From assembly GCF_000003855.2 (NCBI RefSeq), contig NW_003101682.1, forward strand, positions 1,212,620-1,276,619: a DNA stretch of 64,000 nt, read 5' to 3'. The notes under the pieces were generated by a model. The model made no database searches and was not told the DNA's origin. It saw only the letters and a list, made by a program, of their open reading frames with translations. This DNA comes from Blastomyces gilchristii SLH14081. Lineage: Eukaryota > Ascomycota > Eurotiomycetes > Onygenales > Ajellomycetaceae. The position numbers and the translations under genes were made by a program. Of this stretch, positions 12,850 through 24,899 are shown piece by piece; within the stretch, counting starts at the first letter, position 1; each line of letters begins with the position of its first letter.

Positions 12850-15430
12850 GACAGAGATTAATCAAGATTGTTTATTTACTTTTATACATTGATGATATTC
12901 AATCTGAGTTAGTACTAAAATTATAACTAAGCTAAGAAACAAGATTATTTTCTCTTATATTAATTCTTCTTACACACATCAGTGATTAGTTATTGAAAAT
13001 AAATTATTATCATATCTTCTGAATTCACTTCTTTCACTTCTTTTACTTCTATTGAAGATTCACAAACTCTTCAAGAAATCACTGTGAATTATAAAGTCTA
13101 TGTTGTTTATAATTCAACACAGAATGCTCTCTTTCAATTATAATAAATGATCACTTCATTCTTCACATCTGATTCCAGGTCATGAAATTTATGAAAAACT
13201 CAACACAAACACTGAGATGAACTATAGAATAATTATTAACAGGTTGTATTACAGATTACTGAAGAGTCATCTCTCTGCTATAATTACTGCATCTTCATTC
13301 AGAAACATTCATTATAAACTGATCATGACTCTGAAGAAATTTCCTGACAGCTGAAGTCATCAGAATGCAGATAATAAAAGAAAAATAATCAGAAGATTAC
13401 TACTGAGCTGATAAGTTACTCTATCAGATAATGATTTTTAATAACACTAACTTTCTAATTTGAAGAAAATCATGTGAAAACAATTATATATCAGTACTCT
13501 GATTTCATAACTCTCATCTGATAACTTCTGTGAATAATTACTTTGTATATGTATATCTCTGAATCTTTCTCTTTGATCAATTGAAAACCCCGAATTCTGA
13601 ACACTTCTTCAAATACTTAATTCAAATCTTCATATTTCACATCAATTCTGTCTTCAGTTCAATCTCAAGATATATTACAAAGTTAATATACAACATCTAG
13701 AATCAGAGTTGAAGAATCATCAAAGAGTGTCTCTCACAGTGAATGCATGAACTAGTACAAACAATCTTACATTTATAAGAGTTATATGTTATTACATTGA
13801 TGAGAACTGAACTTACTAAGAGACATTAATTGAATTTGAATCATTGATCAGTAGTCATACTGAGAATTATATAATAGAGGTATTAATAACTGTGATTAAA
13901 AATAACTATTGAGATATTAGTCTCAGTCTTCTTATAATTATAACTGATAATACTGTGAATATCTACACTATGATGAAGAGCTTAGAGCAAAAATTGGCTT
14001 TGCATTTCTGAAATGATAAACAAGATCATATTCTCTGTATTACTCATGTGATTCAATTTGTGATGTAAACACTGATAAAGAATCTTAATATCAAGATGAA
14101 GAATAATAAGATAACTGATTCTTGAGATGAGAATGAAATGAAAGTGATTACTCAAGTAACTTTTACATTCACTTTACAAAAGATAATGTTTTTTGATAAC
14201 ACTTTTTAATATTGCTTTTTAATAACACTTTTTGATAACATCACTGTTAATTTTGAATAGATTGACTAATAATTTAAATATCACAGATTTGAAACATTGC
14301 TAATGTGATTTATATCTTCTCTAAATAATAACAATAATTTCATGATATTCAATAAATAAATAAATCAATCACATCACTGAATATGATACAGAATATTAGA
14401 ACACAGTGAAGTTTAATATATAAAATGACTGTTCAGACTCTTTGATTGCATCAGATGATTGATTATTGAATGCAACACTCTGATTGAGAAAAGATTCAGA
14501 TATTGAAACTTTCTAATATAAAGTGAACTCAGTTGAAATATGTGATTAGTTTACTGTTTCAGTTTTATAAGATAATAAAGACAGTCTCAATCACTTGTAC
14601 ATCAATGCTGCAGTCAGTCTGATGAATGTATAACAGTTTATTTACTTATCTTGAGAAGCAGTTGAATCACTCAAAAAGAAATTCAGTCTGAGATAATGCT
14701 ATAGTGCAGGCTATTGTTACTGTAAGAAATAAACTGATATATTACTACAGCAAAACTGAACAATCTTTTGCAGAGTACTATACTGTAGCAGCTCTACTAG
14801 ATCTCTCTTATCAAGTTAACATCTACACTTCTTAAGATTGAACAGAGAAGAAATAAGACTTATATGTCAAATTAATCTGAGACTACTACAATGTCAACTA
14901 TCAGAGATTTGAATAAGCAGATATTCAAGATGTGAAGATAGTGAAATACAATTCTCTAGTAAGTAATGATCTTTAGTAATACTTCATATCACATAGAACT
15001 ATAATACTAACTTTGAAATAGAACTTGCATACATTGATTACAACTGAAAATCAGGCAAAACTACATGCTTATAAAACTGAATTTGACTGCTATCTTCAAG
15101 ATAATCTGATAAATTTACACACCAAATCAATTCTAGAGTTATGAAAAATTATTGAGAGTACATATTCAACTGTTACACTGATGATGCATGATATTCTAAC
15201 AATTTCATTGACAGAGGTGAGAATGAAGTGAAAGTTCAACTCAAGTTGAAATATTTATCACTATCATCAGAGACAATTATAAGAAGAAACAATCAAGAAA
15301 CTCATGATTATAAAACATGGAATTATCAGACAGTTTAATACCTCTGATCACAGTATATCAGAGAAGTGTAGTTTTCATGAGAAAGTGAAGAATAAACTTG
15401 CACAAGAATATATTTAGTTGTTTCATGAGC
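12850..15430 (+). pseudogene. hAT transposase, copy 2 (RIP-damaged)
   Basis: This is the clearest transposase copy. At ~13941-14150 it reads ITDNTVNIYTMMKSLEQKL and then CITHVIQF, the core block of hAT transposases. At ~14620-14950 it reads KLIYYYSKTEQSFAEYYTVA and then ALLDL, matching the KLxxYYxKT...LLDP block. An intron follows at 14959-15021, with donor GTAAGT, branch TACTAAC and acceptor TAG; it is conserved in all four hAT copies. Exon sequence from 15022 holds the dimerisation region, including YDIL-like and ETIKKLMIIKHGIIRQF motifs. In-frame TGA at Trp and TAA at Gln show RIP-type inactivation. The N-terminal exons before ~13000 are not resolved. Confidence 0.78.
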
Positions 15431-15754
15431 ATTATTAATAATCATTACTAAATTCTGATTATATAAGCAATCACTGAATGAACTGAATGAGACTGATTTT
15501 AATCTTCAGTCTCAGTCTCATTCTGATTTTAAAAGAATGATTATCTTTCACAGTTTATTCTGAGAAATTACTCTCATTTCACTGTTCTTGAATTAAATCT
15601 GGTCATTTTTCACATCATTTCTCTCAGAAATGGTCCATTTTCAGATTTTTTTGAGACTTGGTCCTGGTGGGACTCACGCCAAGAAATGTATAAGACCAGA
15701 CCAAATGGGACCAAATGTGAAATTCATGGTCCCGCCGGCCAGTCTACTTCTTTA

Positions 15755-16792
15755 TAAGTTCTCATATCTTCAGTCAGAAGTATTTTCTTATAAGTAACTT
15801 ATAAGTTCTAATATCTGTAAAATAACTTTCTAGAGAAGAGTTATAATATCTTTTAATAAGTTCTACTTATAGAAACTTATTTATAGATATATAAATTCAG
15901 CTCTCTCTATATAAGAGATTATTTAAGTCTCTTCAATTCTTTATTTCTACAGGATTGATTTCTGTTATAAGCAGTTTCTGAATATACTGAGTATATTCAT
16001 TCTTTAGTTACAGTTCAGACAAACTGAATAGAAGATCTTATAAAGACTTATACTCTATTTTCTCTTATATCAGATCTTTTATAGTACTTCTCAAAGTCTA
16101 CAAACTCTTCAGATTATAGATATCTTCTTCAAGAATTCTTACAGAGATTCTCATAGTGTTAACTCTCAGTGTTATAGAGAGTAGTTATACAGACTTCTTC
16201 TCTCTCTCTTTTCTCTTCTCTTATAGAGAATTGAGAGACTCTTCAGTTAATCTCTTTATAACACTCAGTCTGAGTATTCTGTGACACTTTTCTATCTTGT
16301 CTAATCTCTCTGTATCTGTCACTCTGGCCTTCTTAACATAGTCAGATCTGTAAGAGAGTTTATTCACTGAGTTCTTAGTTTTCTTAATATACTCTATCTT
16401 GAATCAGAATTCACTCAGTCTTTGAGCTCAGCAGATCTGTCACTGTGAGAGTTTCTTGATTAAAGTAAACTGTTATAAGACTCTTAAAGTAGTGATATCA
16501 GTGATAAAAAATTTCACTATTATAAGAAGCTTCTGATTATAAATGTCATAGTTAATCTCTGCAGATTATATCTTCTATGAGAAAAAGATCACTGAAACTC
16601 AGTTCTTATTTAACTATAGTTATAAGACTATTTCTGAAATTACAAAGAAGAAGACATCTGTCTTTAATCTGATTAAGAGTAAGAAATCAAAGTGAAATAG
16701 TATCACTGTATCTATGAATATCTGTTTTAATCTTATAAAGACTCTGTAAGCTTCTAAGATAAGAAAGTTCTCACAGTTCTCTCTTCTCAACA
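15755..16792 (-). mobile_element. Gypsy B3, segment 2 (RNase H to integrase region)
   Basis: Collinear with ~20068-21145 of B2. On the minus strand it carries the end of the RT/RNase H domain (the stretch matching ETDISFFI) and the RNase H-integrase linker, with stops throughout. It begins after the hAT-2 target duplicate and is interrupted at 16793 by B2, whose 5-bp target duplicate caaca lies at 16788-16792. Confidence 0.8.
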
Positions 16793-17049
16793 TGTAAGAA
16801 TAAGTGCTCGCAGGCGATTATTCAGGTGTTTGCAGCTTGGCGTGATATGTACTGTTAACTACTAGAAGTGTTCACAGTAGAAAGATAAATGTAGAGATCA
16901 AATGTATAATAGTATTCAAGCTGAGTTGTAAATAGTATTTGTGAACTCCAGTCTATATAGTTGTGTGTAGCCAAGAGCTGCTAGCTCTATTGATTATGTA
17001 AGAGATAGGAATAGAGGTAAAGAATCTGCAAGAAGCAGGATTTCTTACA
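16793..17049 (-). repeat. 3' LTR of Gypsy B2
   Basis: Starts TGTAAGAA and ends TTCTTACA (8-bp inverted ends). It differs from its partner at 23781-24037 mainly by transitions, for example ccgcgaggagcggg there against ctgcaagaagcagg here. On the minus strand a purine-rich run (17050-17068) lies just before it and would serve as polypurine tract. Confidence 0.9.
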
Positions 17050-17699
17050 TATCTCTCTCTCTCTAAGACTTTGTTCATGAAGCCTTTCACTGAGTGACTT
17101 CATAGTCAGCTCAGCACTGCAGTGATACTCACTAAAAATTCTTCACATCTATAAAAAATCTCAGTGAGAAAAAATCCCTTATTACTGTGAAGAAAAAAGA
17201 GTCTGTCACTCAGTTTCTTATTCTGTAAGATTCTTTATAATCTACAGATTCTTCTCTGACTATTACACAGATTCATCTTATATCTTTCATACAGAAGAGT
17301 TTCAGTTGACTCTCAATCATTTTCACAAGGTTCTTGTATGACTATTACACAGATTCATCTTACAGATGAATCACTCTCTATGAGATCATTCTTATCAAAG
17401 AGAAATATTTGTAAGTTAATCTTTTATTCATTCTTACAAATCATTGCTCTTTGATACTGTAGAATTGTGAGGAATTTTTCATTCTTTCACTAACTCTGTA
17501 GAATTGTAGAATCAAGATATCTGCAGTCTGCAATCACTCTTTATAGTTATATAGAAAGATTCAGGCCTGTGATTCATAATCACTCTTATTTACTAGAGTA
17601 ATCTGACTGTTTCATAGAATCACTCACAGTGTAAGCAAATCTCTCTAGAGTAGTATAAATATCTCAGATCTGTTCATGAAATCTCATCTTCTTTTTCCT

Positions 17700-18330
17700 T
17701 TTTCTATAACAGCTCTCATTCTTACAAACTGTGAGTATCTTCATTCATCTGTGAAGTGTTTTCACTCAGATAACAGAGAGAGAGTGTTTCTGACAGTATC
17801 TGCATGTTGATTCAAGAACTTCTCAAGAATAAAAATTTTTTCAATTTCAATCTCTTTATAAATAATATCTGATCACTGCTGAGCTTCTTGTAAGCATCTC
17901 TGTGACTTCTCTGATCACTTTTTATCAGCTGGTGAAGCAGGGACACTGCTGCTCACAACTGCATCTTCATCTCTCTCAGTCCTGTCACTGCACCTGATCT
18001 TCAGGCCAGCGACCAACTCTCTGCCTTCTTCAGGCCAGTTCCTGGCTTCAAGCAGTGCAGTCTCTCTCTTTGCTGTAAGTCTTCTCACAAGTAATTCCTT
18101 ACAGACTCTAGCTAACAGTTCTTATAAAGCTCTCAGTGTTGCCAGTGTCTCCTGCAGTTCTGTGAGCCTATGATCACTCTTTCCCTGCCTGCACAATCTC
18201 TGATCAGGCATATATGAATATGCCTAGATTCTCTATCAATGATCCTTGCATTGCAGCACATTTCTGCAATCTCATTGTCAATGAGAGATAAGTTCTCAGA
18301 TACCTGTAAAATCTGATTAATCAAGGCAAT
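17700..18330 (-). pseudogene. Third open region of Gypsy B, downstream of the chromodomain (copy B2)
   Basis: On the minus strand, between integrase/chromodomain and the 3' LTR, two overlapping frames are unusually open. One (18324-18133) includes DNEIAEMC and LIRDCAGRERVII. The other continues from about 18170 as a Leu/Glu/Arg-rich, probably coiled-coil stretch that includes RETALLEARNWPEEGRELV. The region keeps more CG and CC dinucleotides than the rest of B2. B1 carries the same region at 34680-35760, interrupted by MITE-3. Whether one frameshifted or spliced ORF or two ORFs were present is not resolved. I recognise no domain; an extra structural protein or the 3' end of a gag-like ORF are both possible. 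Confidence 0.4.
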
Positions 18331-18659
18331 GCAAATGTCATAAATTTGTGATAGAAGTTAATCTGAGCAGATGAGTCTTCTCTCTGTGTTCTCATTGTTT
18401 CCAGGCTGAATACTTCAGTATAACTGAGAGAGTGAACACAGCTTTATAAGAAGTATCTGATTATACATACAGATGACCAGTCTTCAAGACTCTGTCACAA
18501 CTGTGTATACTCTGATGTTCAGCTTCTCTGAAGTCTATGCATTTCTGATAATCTTCATATCAAATACAACAATTATCTGTACTACAGATATGATGCTTTC
18601 TGCTTCTTTAAAGAGAGAAATTGATAGTTGTGAAGAGATTGAGTATCACAGATATTGAT

Positions 18660-21600
18660 AATATAAGTGTGAATTTTCTTTATTTTTTCTTTATTAATCT
18701 CTAAATTATATTCACAGCCCTGTTTATTTTCTTATTTTTTAACTTTAATAAGAATATATTTTCTTCTTCTCTTATATACACTGCAGACTGTTCATCTCAG
18801 TAGAAATTCATTATCTTATAGACTAGAATTTATAAATGATAGTGTTAATATCTTTATTATAACTAGATTCTTAGTGAAGATCACATTATTCTGACTTATC
18901 AGAATTCACAGTATGAAAGTCATGTCTCAGCTTCTACAGATGTCTTATCTATCTGAATAATTCTCAAGTGAACTTATTTATCTTATCAGAATACTCTTAT
19001 CACTGAATCTTGAATCAGAGCTTATGATCTCACTTCTCTGAGTTAATAATTTCTTTAATCTGATATTCTCTTTCACTCTCTAGTGCTTTGTAGACAGAGT
19101 GATGAGTCACAGAATTCTCTTCTGAGAATTCCTTATATTCATGAAGTAAAGAGATATGAAAAACATTGTATATCTGTAACTCAGATAGCAGTTTCAATCT
19201 GTAGAACTACAGACTAACTTTCTTTATAATCTTATAAGACTCTGTTCACAAGAGATTCAGCTTCTTACTAGATCTTCATGTGATAATGTTTTCTAGACTT
19301 AGTCAGACTCTATCATCTTTCTTGAAACTCTTTGTAATATACTTGAAGTCATAGTATCTCTTCTGATACTCTTGAGCCTTTCTCAAGAATTTACAGACTT
19401 TCTCTCAGATCTTCTGAATTCTCTCAGTCTGTTCATAAGCATCATCACACTCTATAGTATACTCTCACAGGTTTATTAAGATTATTCATGAATGAGTCTC
19501 AGTGAGCATCTTAAAGAGAGTTTTATCTGTGCTGACATGCTTTGAGTTATTGTATATGAACTCTGTAAGTGATAATCAATATACTCAGTCATTCTGATTA
19601 TAATTGACAAAGCATCACAGATACTGTTTCAATATACTTATCAGGTATTCTATCTGATTATCTGTCTGTTGATGAAAAGCTGTGCTTAGATCTTATGAGA
19701 TCTTCAGTATAGTTATCAGATTAGATCAGAACTCTTCTATGAAGATTGATTCTCTGTCTGAGACAATGTTTACAGACAACTCATGCAACTGAACCACATT
19801 GCAGACAAAGATATAAGTCAAATTCTTTGACTTCAAGTTCTTATGAGTGAGTATAAAGTGTGTCATCTTGATGAAGTGATTCACTATCATCAGCACACTG
19901 TCAAAGCAGGCATCATATATATTCTTGCTTTCAGAGAGGCTTATAAGAGTATTCATTTCTAGCTGTTTTCAAGGTTTCTGCAGAATGAATAGAGAAGTAA
20001 GTTCTTCATATAATCTGAACTGTACTACTCACAAACTCTGATAAACAGTATAAGAATTCACTATCTTCTTCACAAGTCCTTGTATTTTCAGTCAGAAGTA
20101 TTTCCTTATGAGTAACTCATAAGTTCTAGTATCTGTAAAATGATCTGCTAGAGAAGAGTCATGATGCCTTTTAATAAGTTCTATATATAGAAACTCATTC
20201 ATAGATACATAAATCTGACCCTCTCTTTACAAGAGGTTATTTAAGTCTCTTCAATTCTTTGTTTCTACAGAATTGATCCCTGCTGTGAGCAGTTTCTGAA
20301 TATATTGAGTATATTCATTCTTCAGTTGCAGTTCAGACAATCTGAATAGAAGATCTTGTGAAGACTTATACTCTGTTTCTTCTTACATCAGGTCTTTCAC
20401 AGCACTTCTTAAAGTCTGCAAACTCTTCAGATTATAGATACTCTCTTCAAGAATTCTTGCAGAGATTCTCAGAGTATTGACTCTTAGTGTTATAGAGAGT
20501 AGTTGTACAGACTTCTTCTCTCTCTCTTCTCTCTTCTCTTACAGAGAATTGAGAGACTCTTCAGTCAATCTCTTCACAATACTTAGTTCAAGCATCTCAT
20601 GAAGCTTTTCTATCTTCTCTAGTTTCTCTGTGTCTATTATCCTGGTCTTCTTAATATAGTCTGATCTGTAAGAGAATCTGTCTGCTGAGTTCTTAGTTTC
20701 CTTGATATATTCTATCTTGAATCAGAACTCACTCAGTCTCTGAGCTCAGTAAACCTGCTGCTGTAAGAGTTTCTTGATTGAAGCAAACTGTTATAAGCTG
20801 TCATAATCAGTTCTAACAGTAATCACTATCATGAGATTCTTGAAGTAGTGACATCAGTGATAGAAGAATTTCACTATTATGAGAAGCTTCTGATCATGAA
20901 TGTCATAGTTGATCTCTGCAGGTTGTATCTTCTGTGAGAAAAAGATCACTGAAACTCAGTTCTCATTTGACTGTAGTTGTGAGACTATTTCTGAAATTAT
21001 AAAGAAGGAGATATCTGTCTCTAATCTGATTAAGAGTAAGAAATCAAAGTGAAACAGCATCACTATGTCTATGAATGTCTGTTTCAATCTTACAAAGACC
21101 TCACAAGCTTCTGAGATAAGAAAGTTCTCACAGTTCTTTCTTCTCAACAATCTTTTCATTCTCTGTTTATAAGATGACTTCTTCTTATTTTCACTCTTCA
21201 GCATGTCTGTAAGAGTCAAGAAGATTCTTACAAATGCAAAGATAAACTGTCTATAGAAATTCACAAAGCTCAGAAAGATCTGAATCTCATGAATACTAGT
21301 TAACTCTGATCATGATAGAATAGTCTCAACTCACAAAGATTTCATCTGAATATCATTCACAGTGATTATATATTCTAGGAAATTAATTCAGCAGGCACTG
21401 AAGTTGCACTTTATAAGCTTAATATACAGTTCTGTCTCATCTAAGACCTTTAACACACTTTATATATGCTCAGTGTGTTCTTCCTTCTTCATGAAGTATA
21501 CTATCACATTATTCAGATATATTATCATGAAGACATTCAGATATGCATGAAGTATTTTATTGATGAAAGACTGAAATGCTGTGAGAGTATTAGTCAGATC

Positions 21601-22560
21601 AAAAGACATCACTAGATATTCAAACAGTTTTAGTGCAGTTTTAAAGACAGTCTTTCATTCATTTCTAGACTGTATTCACAGCTGTGTATATACATTGATC
21701 ACATTCAGTTGTGTGAATATGACAGCTTCTGTGAGATGATTGATCACATTCTCAATCAGAGATAGAGAATAGCAGCTCTTTATTATCTTGAAGTTCAGGT
21801 CACAGTAGTCTACACACAATCTGAGATCTTCATTCTTCTTCTTCACAAACATCACAGAGACTCTCATGAAGGCCTGTGAAGATTAGATGAAGTCATTCTT
21901 CAGATTCTTCTTCATATAGGTTCACAAGACCTCTGTCTCATAATGAGAGAGCTTATAGATTAGTTCTCAGAAGAGTTTCTGTCCTTCTATCAAATCTATT
22001 GCTAGATTCTTCTCACAGTGAGAAGAAAGCTCAGCTGTCTTAGCTGAGCTGAACATCTCTGTGAGATCTCAGTATTTCTCTGATATCTGAAGCTCAGTTT
22101 CCATAATCATGAGGTTCTCAGACACTTACAAAGTCATTATATAGATAAGCTTGTCTTCTCTAATCAACTCTGCAGCATTAACTGCTTCTATCTTTATAAG
22201 TGAGTCTATCAACACTGATTGAAAGTATAAACCTGACTTATAAACAGCTATGTGCGGATTGTGTCTTTGAAGTCATATAAGTCTTAAATACATATCATCT
22301 GTGATATCTGTGATAATCACAGTTTCTGCAAATTTTCTCCAGATTTCAGAGAGATCTTGCAATTCAAAGATAACTCTCATAAGTCTCTCAGTTCTCAGGT
22401 CTGAGTTCTCACATTCTGCTTATTACAAGAGCAGGTTTCCAGTCTTCACCTTTCAGCTCATTCACTTCATAAGCTTTAGAAACATCACAGTGACCTGAGA
22501 TCCTGAGTTCATCAATGCTTCTTATACTTATAAGACAGCAGCATCACAGTGCAGTCTCTT
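18660..22560 (-). pseudogene. pol: Gypsy B2 pol (protease, RT, RNase H, integrase, chromodomain)
   Basis: Read from 22560 down. RT is at 21870-21330, with LRLCVDYCDLNFKI and then LFEYLVMSFDLT-like sequence. The RNase H segment is at 21264-20956. Integrase is at ~19960-19500 and includes VLMIVNHFIKMTHFI, NIVSDRESIF and the TAFHQQTD motif. The C-terminal chromodomain region runs to about 18800. Stops at Trp and Gln codons break the frame throughout. Domain order defines a Ty3/Gypsy chromovirus; the enzyme is inactive in this copy. Confidence 0.85.
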
Positions 22561-22599
22561 TCTGTGAGTAAGTATTTTCATTGAGAGAGTAACAGATTC

Positions 22600-23765
22600 A
22601 GGTATCAGCTTCAAGATTCTTAAGAAGACTGTTGCTAACTCTGTTCACAACTTCTCAAATTCCTATTTTAATTTATCTGAACAGTTTGCATGAAGATGTT
22701 CTGATTTAGAACAGATGAAGCAGAGTTTCTTTTCCTTGATCTCTCTGTTATACACTCTATTTGTAAGAGCTTGTGAAGCTCTCTCTTTCTGCTCAGCAGT
22801 CAGACATGAATCTCTCTGTGTCTTATTATCTTTTTCTGACAAACCTGTTCTCTGTTATTCTGATCCTTGCAGAGCCAGTCAATAATTCACTCTCTGCAGA
22901 TCTGTGACTCTTACAGTAATCTGTAAGTGATGAATGAGAGTCATCAGTTTCTTCAGAGTCAAGAGCTTAGAGTCTTGCTTAATAAGCTTGTTCTACATAT
23001 CTTTATTCAGTCTCTTTGCAAACATCATTATTCAGGTCTTGTTTCAGAACCCTGTTTTCACAGGTCTCAATTCATGCCACAATTTCATAAAGTACTGTGA
23101 GTAGTCTTCATCAGATTTCTCATCTCTTTTTCTAATATTGATGATTATGGTTCAGATGTTCTCTGTCTGACTTGCAGAGTCTCTCAACTTGTTCTCTAGA
23201 TAGATCTTAAGAACAGATTATCAGAATCTCTCATGATCATTCTCTAGATAATTCAGTCAGTTCTTGACTTCAGTGTAATAGAGGTCTGTCATCACATAGG
23301 TGACAGCTTCTTCATCTTTCATGTCACACAGCCGGGCTTGTGAGTCAATTTCAAATACAAACTTGCAAAAGCTTTTATAGATTGTGATTTAATAGATGGC
23401 CTTAAGTGATCATAGCTTGAGAAAGTTTCTTTTCAGTTTGCAGGTGTTTCTGAAGATCATGTCTAGAGACTCAGTTCAAGAGTGTTTACAGATAGTAAGC
23501 ATTTCTTGTAAAAAAATAGCTTAATCTCATAGAAGATGCTCAAGAATGTTCTTCACTGAGATTGATTCATTTATGAGTTTGAAGAGTTTCTCTGTCACAG
23601 ATGCAGAGAATGATGTTCTGTGAGTAATTGATAAGTTCTCTGAGACTTCTTTCATGAGGATTATTCATGATTCAGGTGACTGCTTCTGAGTGTCTGCAGT
23701 AGAGTTTGCAGGGATTGAAGCATGTGAGTTTCTAGTTCTTTCAGTCATAACAGGTGATTACTGAC
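22600..23765 (-). pseudogene. gag: Gypsy B2 gag with CCHC zinc knuckle
   Basis: The frame starts at an ATG near 23750 (peptide beginning MTERTRNS), just inside the 5' LTR. It reads a capsid-like region with Trp codons mutated to TGA, and then the knuckle CFICSKSEHLHANC at ~22725-22682 (C-x2-C-x4-H-x4-C, with the usual Gly before His changed to Glu). Protease sequence follows. Length is about 380 codons, normal for a fungal Gypsy Gag. Confidence 0.75.
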
Positions 23766-23780
23766 TGACTGAGCTTGAAA

Positions 23781-24037
23781 TGTAAGAATAAGTGCTCACA
23801 GGTGATTATTCAGGTGTTTGCAGCTTGATGTGATATGTACTGTTAACTACTAGAAGTGTTCACAGTAGAAAGATAAATGTAGAGATCAAATGTATAATAG
23901 CATTCAAGCTGAGTTATAAATAGTATTCATGAACTCCAGTCTATATAGTTGTGTGTAGCCAAGGGCCGCTAGCCCTATTGATTACATGAGAGATAGGAAT
24001 AGAGGTAAAGAATCCGCGAGGAGCGGGATTTCTTACA
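23781..24037 (-). repeat. 5' LTR of Gypsy B2
   Basis: 257 bp with TGTAAGAA...TTCTTACA ends. The end near 24010-24030 keeps undamaged CG sites (aatccgcgaggagcggg), also seen in the B1 LTR at 28449. No tRNA-type primer site beginning TGG is seen next to it; the adjacent interior reads ttcaagctcagtcagtcag. Confidence 0.9.
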
Positions 24038-24042
24038 CAACA

Positions 24043-24441
24043 ATTCTTTTATTCTTCATTTATAGAATGACTTCTTCTTATTTTTACTCTTCAGCATGTC
24101 TGTAAGAGCTAAGAAAATTCTTATAAATGTAAAGATAAATTATCTATAGAAACTCACAAAGCTTAGAAAGATCTGAATCTTATAAATACTGATTAACTTT
24201 AATTATAATAGAATAGTTTCAATCTGTGAAGATTTTATCTGAATGCTATTTACAGTAATTATATATTCTAGAAAATTAATCTGATAAGCACTGAAGTTGT
24301 ACTTTGTAAGCTTAATATACAGTTTTGTCTCATCTAAGATCTTTAATATAGTTTATATATACTCAGTGTGTTCTTTCTTCTTTACAGAGTATATCATCAC
24401 ATTATTCAGATATATTATTACAAAGATATTCAGATATATAT
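24043..24441 (-). mobile_element. Gypsy B3, segment 3 (RT fragment)
   Basis: Collinear with ~21150-21545 of B2. It encodes, on the minus strand, part of the RT around the YLDD box and downstream. It is bounded left by the B2 target duplicate and right by the C LTR starting at 24442. Its continuation would lie beyond the 3' end of C, outside the window. Confidence 0.8.
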
Positions 24442-24831
24442 TGTAGCGTGCTTTCACTCTCTATTTAAGTCAATTCTCTATTCAACTCTAGCTTCTGCTT
24501 CATTCCTTGCTGTTTTCTGAAGCTTCCGCTTCTATCTTCTCCCTCTGCTCTTTTCTTCATATGTGATTGCTTCTTCTATAAGAGCTTTCACTTCTTCTCT
24601 ACAGAGTCTCTGTTCTTTTCTTCATATATAATTACTTCTTCTATAAGAGCTTCTGCTCCTTCTCTACAGAGCCTCTGTTCTTTTCTTCATAGATAATTGC
24701 TTCTTTTACAAGAGTTAATCTCTATAAAACAATCACTGTATATATAAGAGTGTATGCTCATCTTCCATCTTTTAGAGAATCAGATGAGTTTTTACCCTTA
24801 TATCTAACTCTATAAAGCAGTGTACACTACA
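24442..24831 (+). repeat. 5' LTR of family C with internal 65-bp tandem repeats
   Basis: Starts TGTAGCGTGC and ends GTACACTACA (inverted TGTAG/CTACA). At 24543-24715 it contains about 2.6 direct copies of a 65-base unit (starts at 24543, 24608 and 24673) that includes ttttcttcata and ataagagctt. Promoter-like tataaaac (24723) and tatataag (24740) follow the repeats, so the repeats lie where U3 enhancers would be. Confidence 0.7.
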
Positions 24832-24833
24832 AT

Positions 24834-24847
24834 TTGATAGCATGTCT
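24834..24847 (+). other. Putative primer-binding site of family C
   Basis: tgatagcatgtct starts two or three bases after the LTR end. The same 13 bases follow the LTR of A2 (minus strand, near 44360), and a one-base variant follows the A1 LTR (26698). If the TGA is a mutated TGG, it has the form of a tRNA primer site. The primer tRNA is not identified. Confidence 0.45.
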
Positions 24848-24899
24848 TGTTAAGAATTAAGTTTTTCTAGTCTCTTTAGCTTTCACTCTGCTCTTGATA

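Larger units (their letters stand above)
9956..15746 (+). mobile_element. hAT transposon copy 2 (best preserved, ~5.8 kb)
   Basis: Bounded by tagactgaccg and ccggccagtcta and flanked by a perfect 8-bp target duplication, cttcttta (9948-9955 and 15747-15754). Removing the element and one duplicate restores B3 sequence collinear with B2 around 20065. Layout is as in hAT-1: purine tract (10324-10520), microsatellite (11618-11708), unrecognised gene (11766-12590), transposase (12850-15430). Its last ~90 bases are nearly identical to those of the MITEs and much less mutated than its interior. Confidence 0.92.
16793..24037 (-). mobile_element. Complete Ty3/Gypsy family B element, copy B2 (7.2 kb)
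   Basis: Two 257-bp LTRs in direct orientation (16793-17049 and 23781-24037) flank a gag-pol interior read on the minus strand. A perfect 5-bp target duplication, caaca, lies at 16788-16792 and 24038-24042. It sits inside B3, a member of the same family. The order on the minus strand is gag with CCHC knuckle, protease, RT, RNase H, integrase, chromodomain, then a further open region before the 3' LTR. The element is damaged but milder than B3, with GC-richer patches at 17930-18330 and in the right LTR. Confidence 0.92.

Noticed and set aside
18473..18658. 61-codon plus-strand frame in Gypsy B2
   Set aside because: It is antisense to the conserved sense-strand third open region of B; the same place in B1 and B3 is open on the sense strand.
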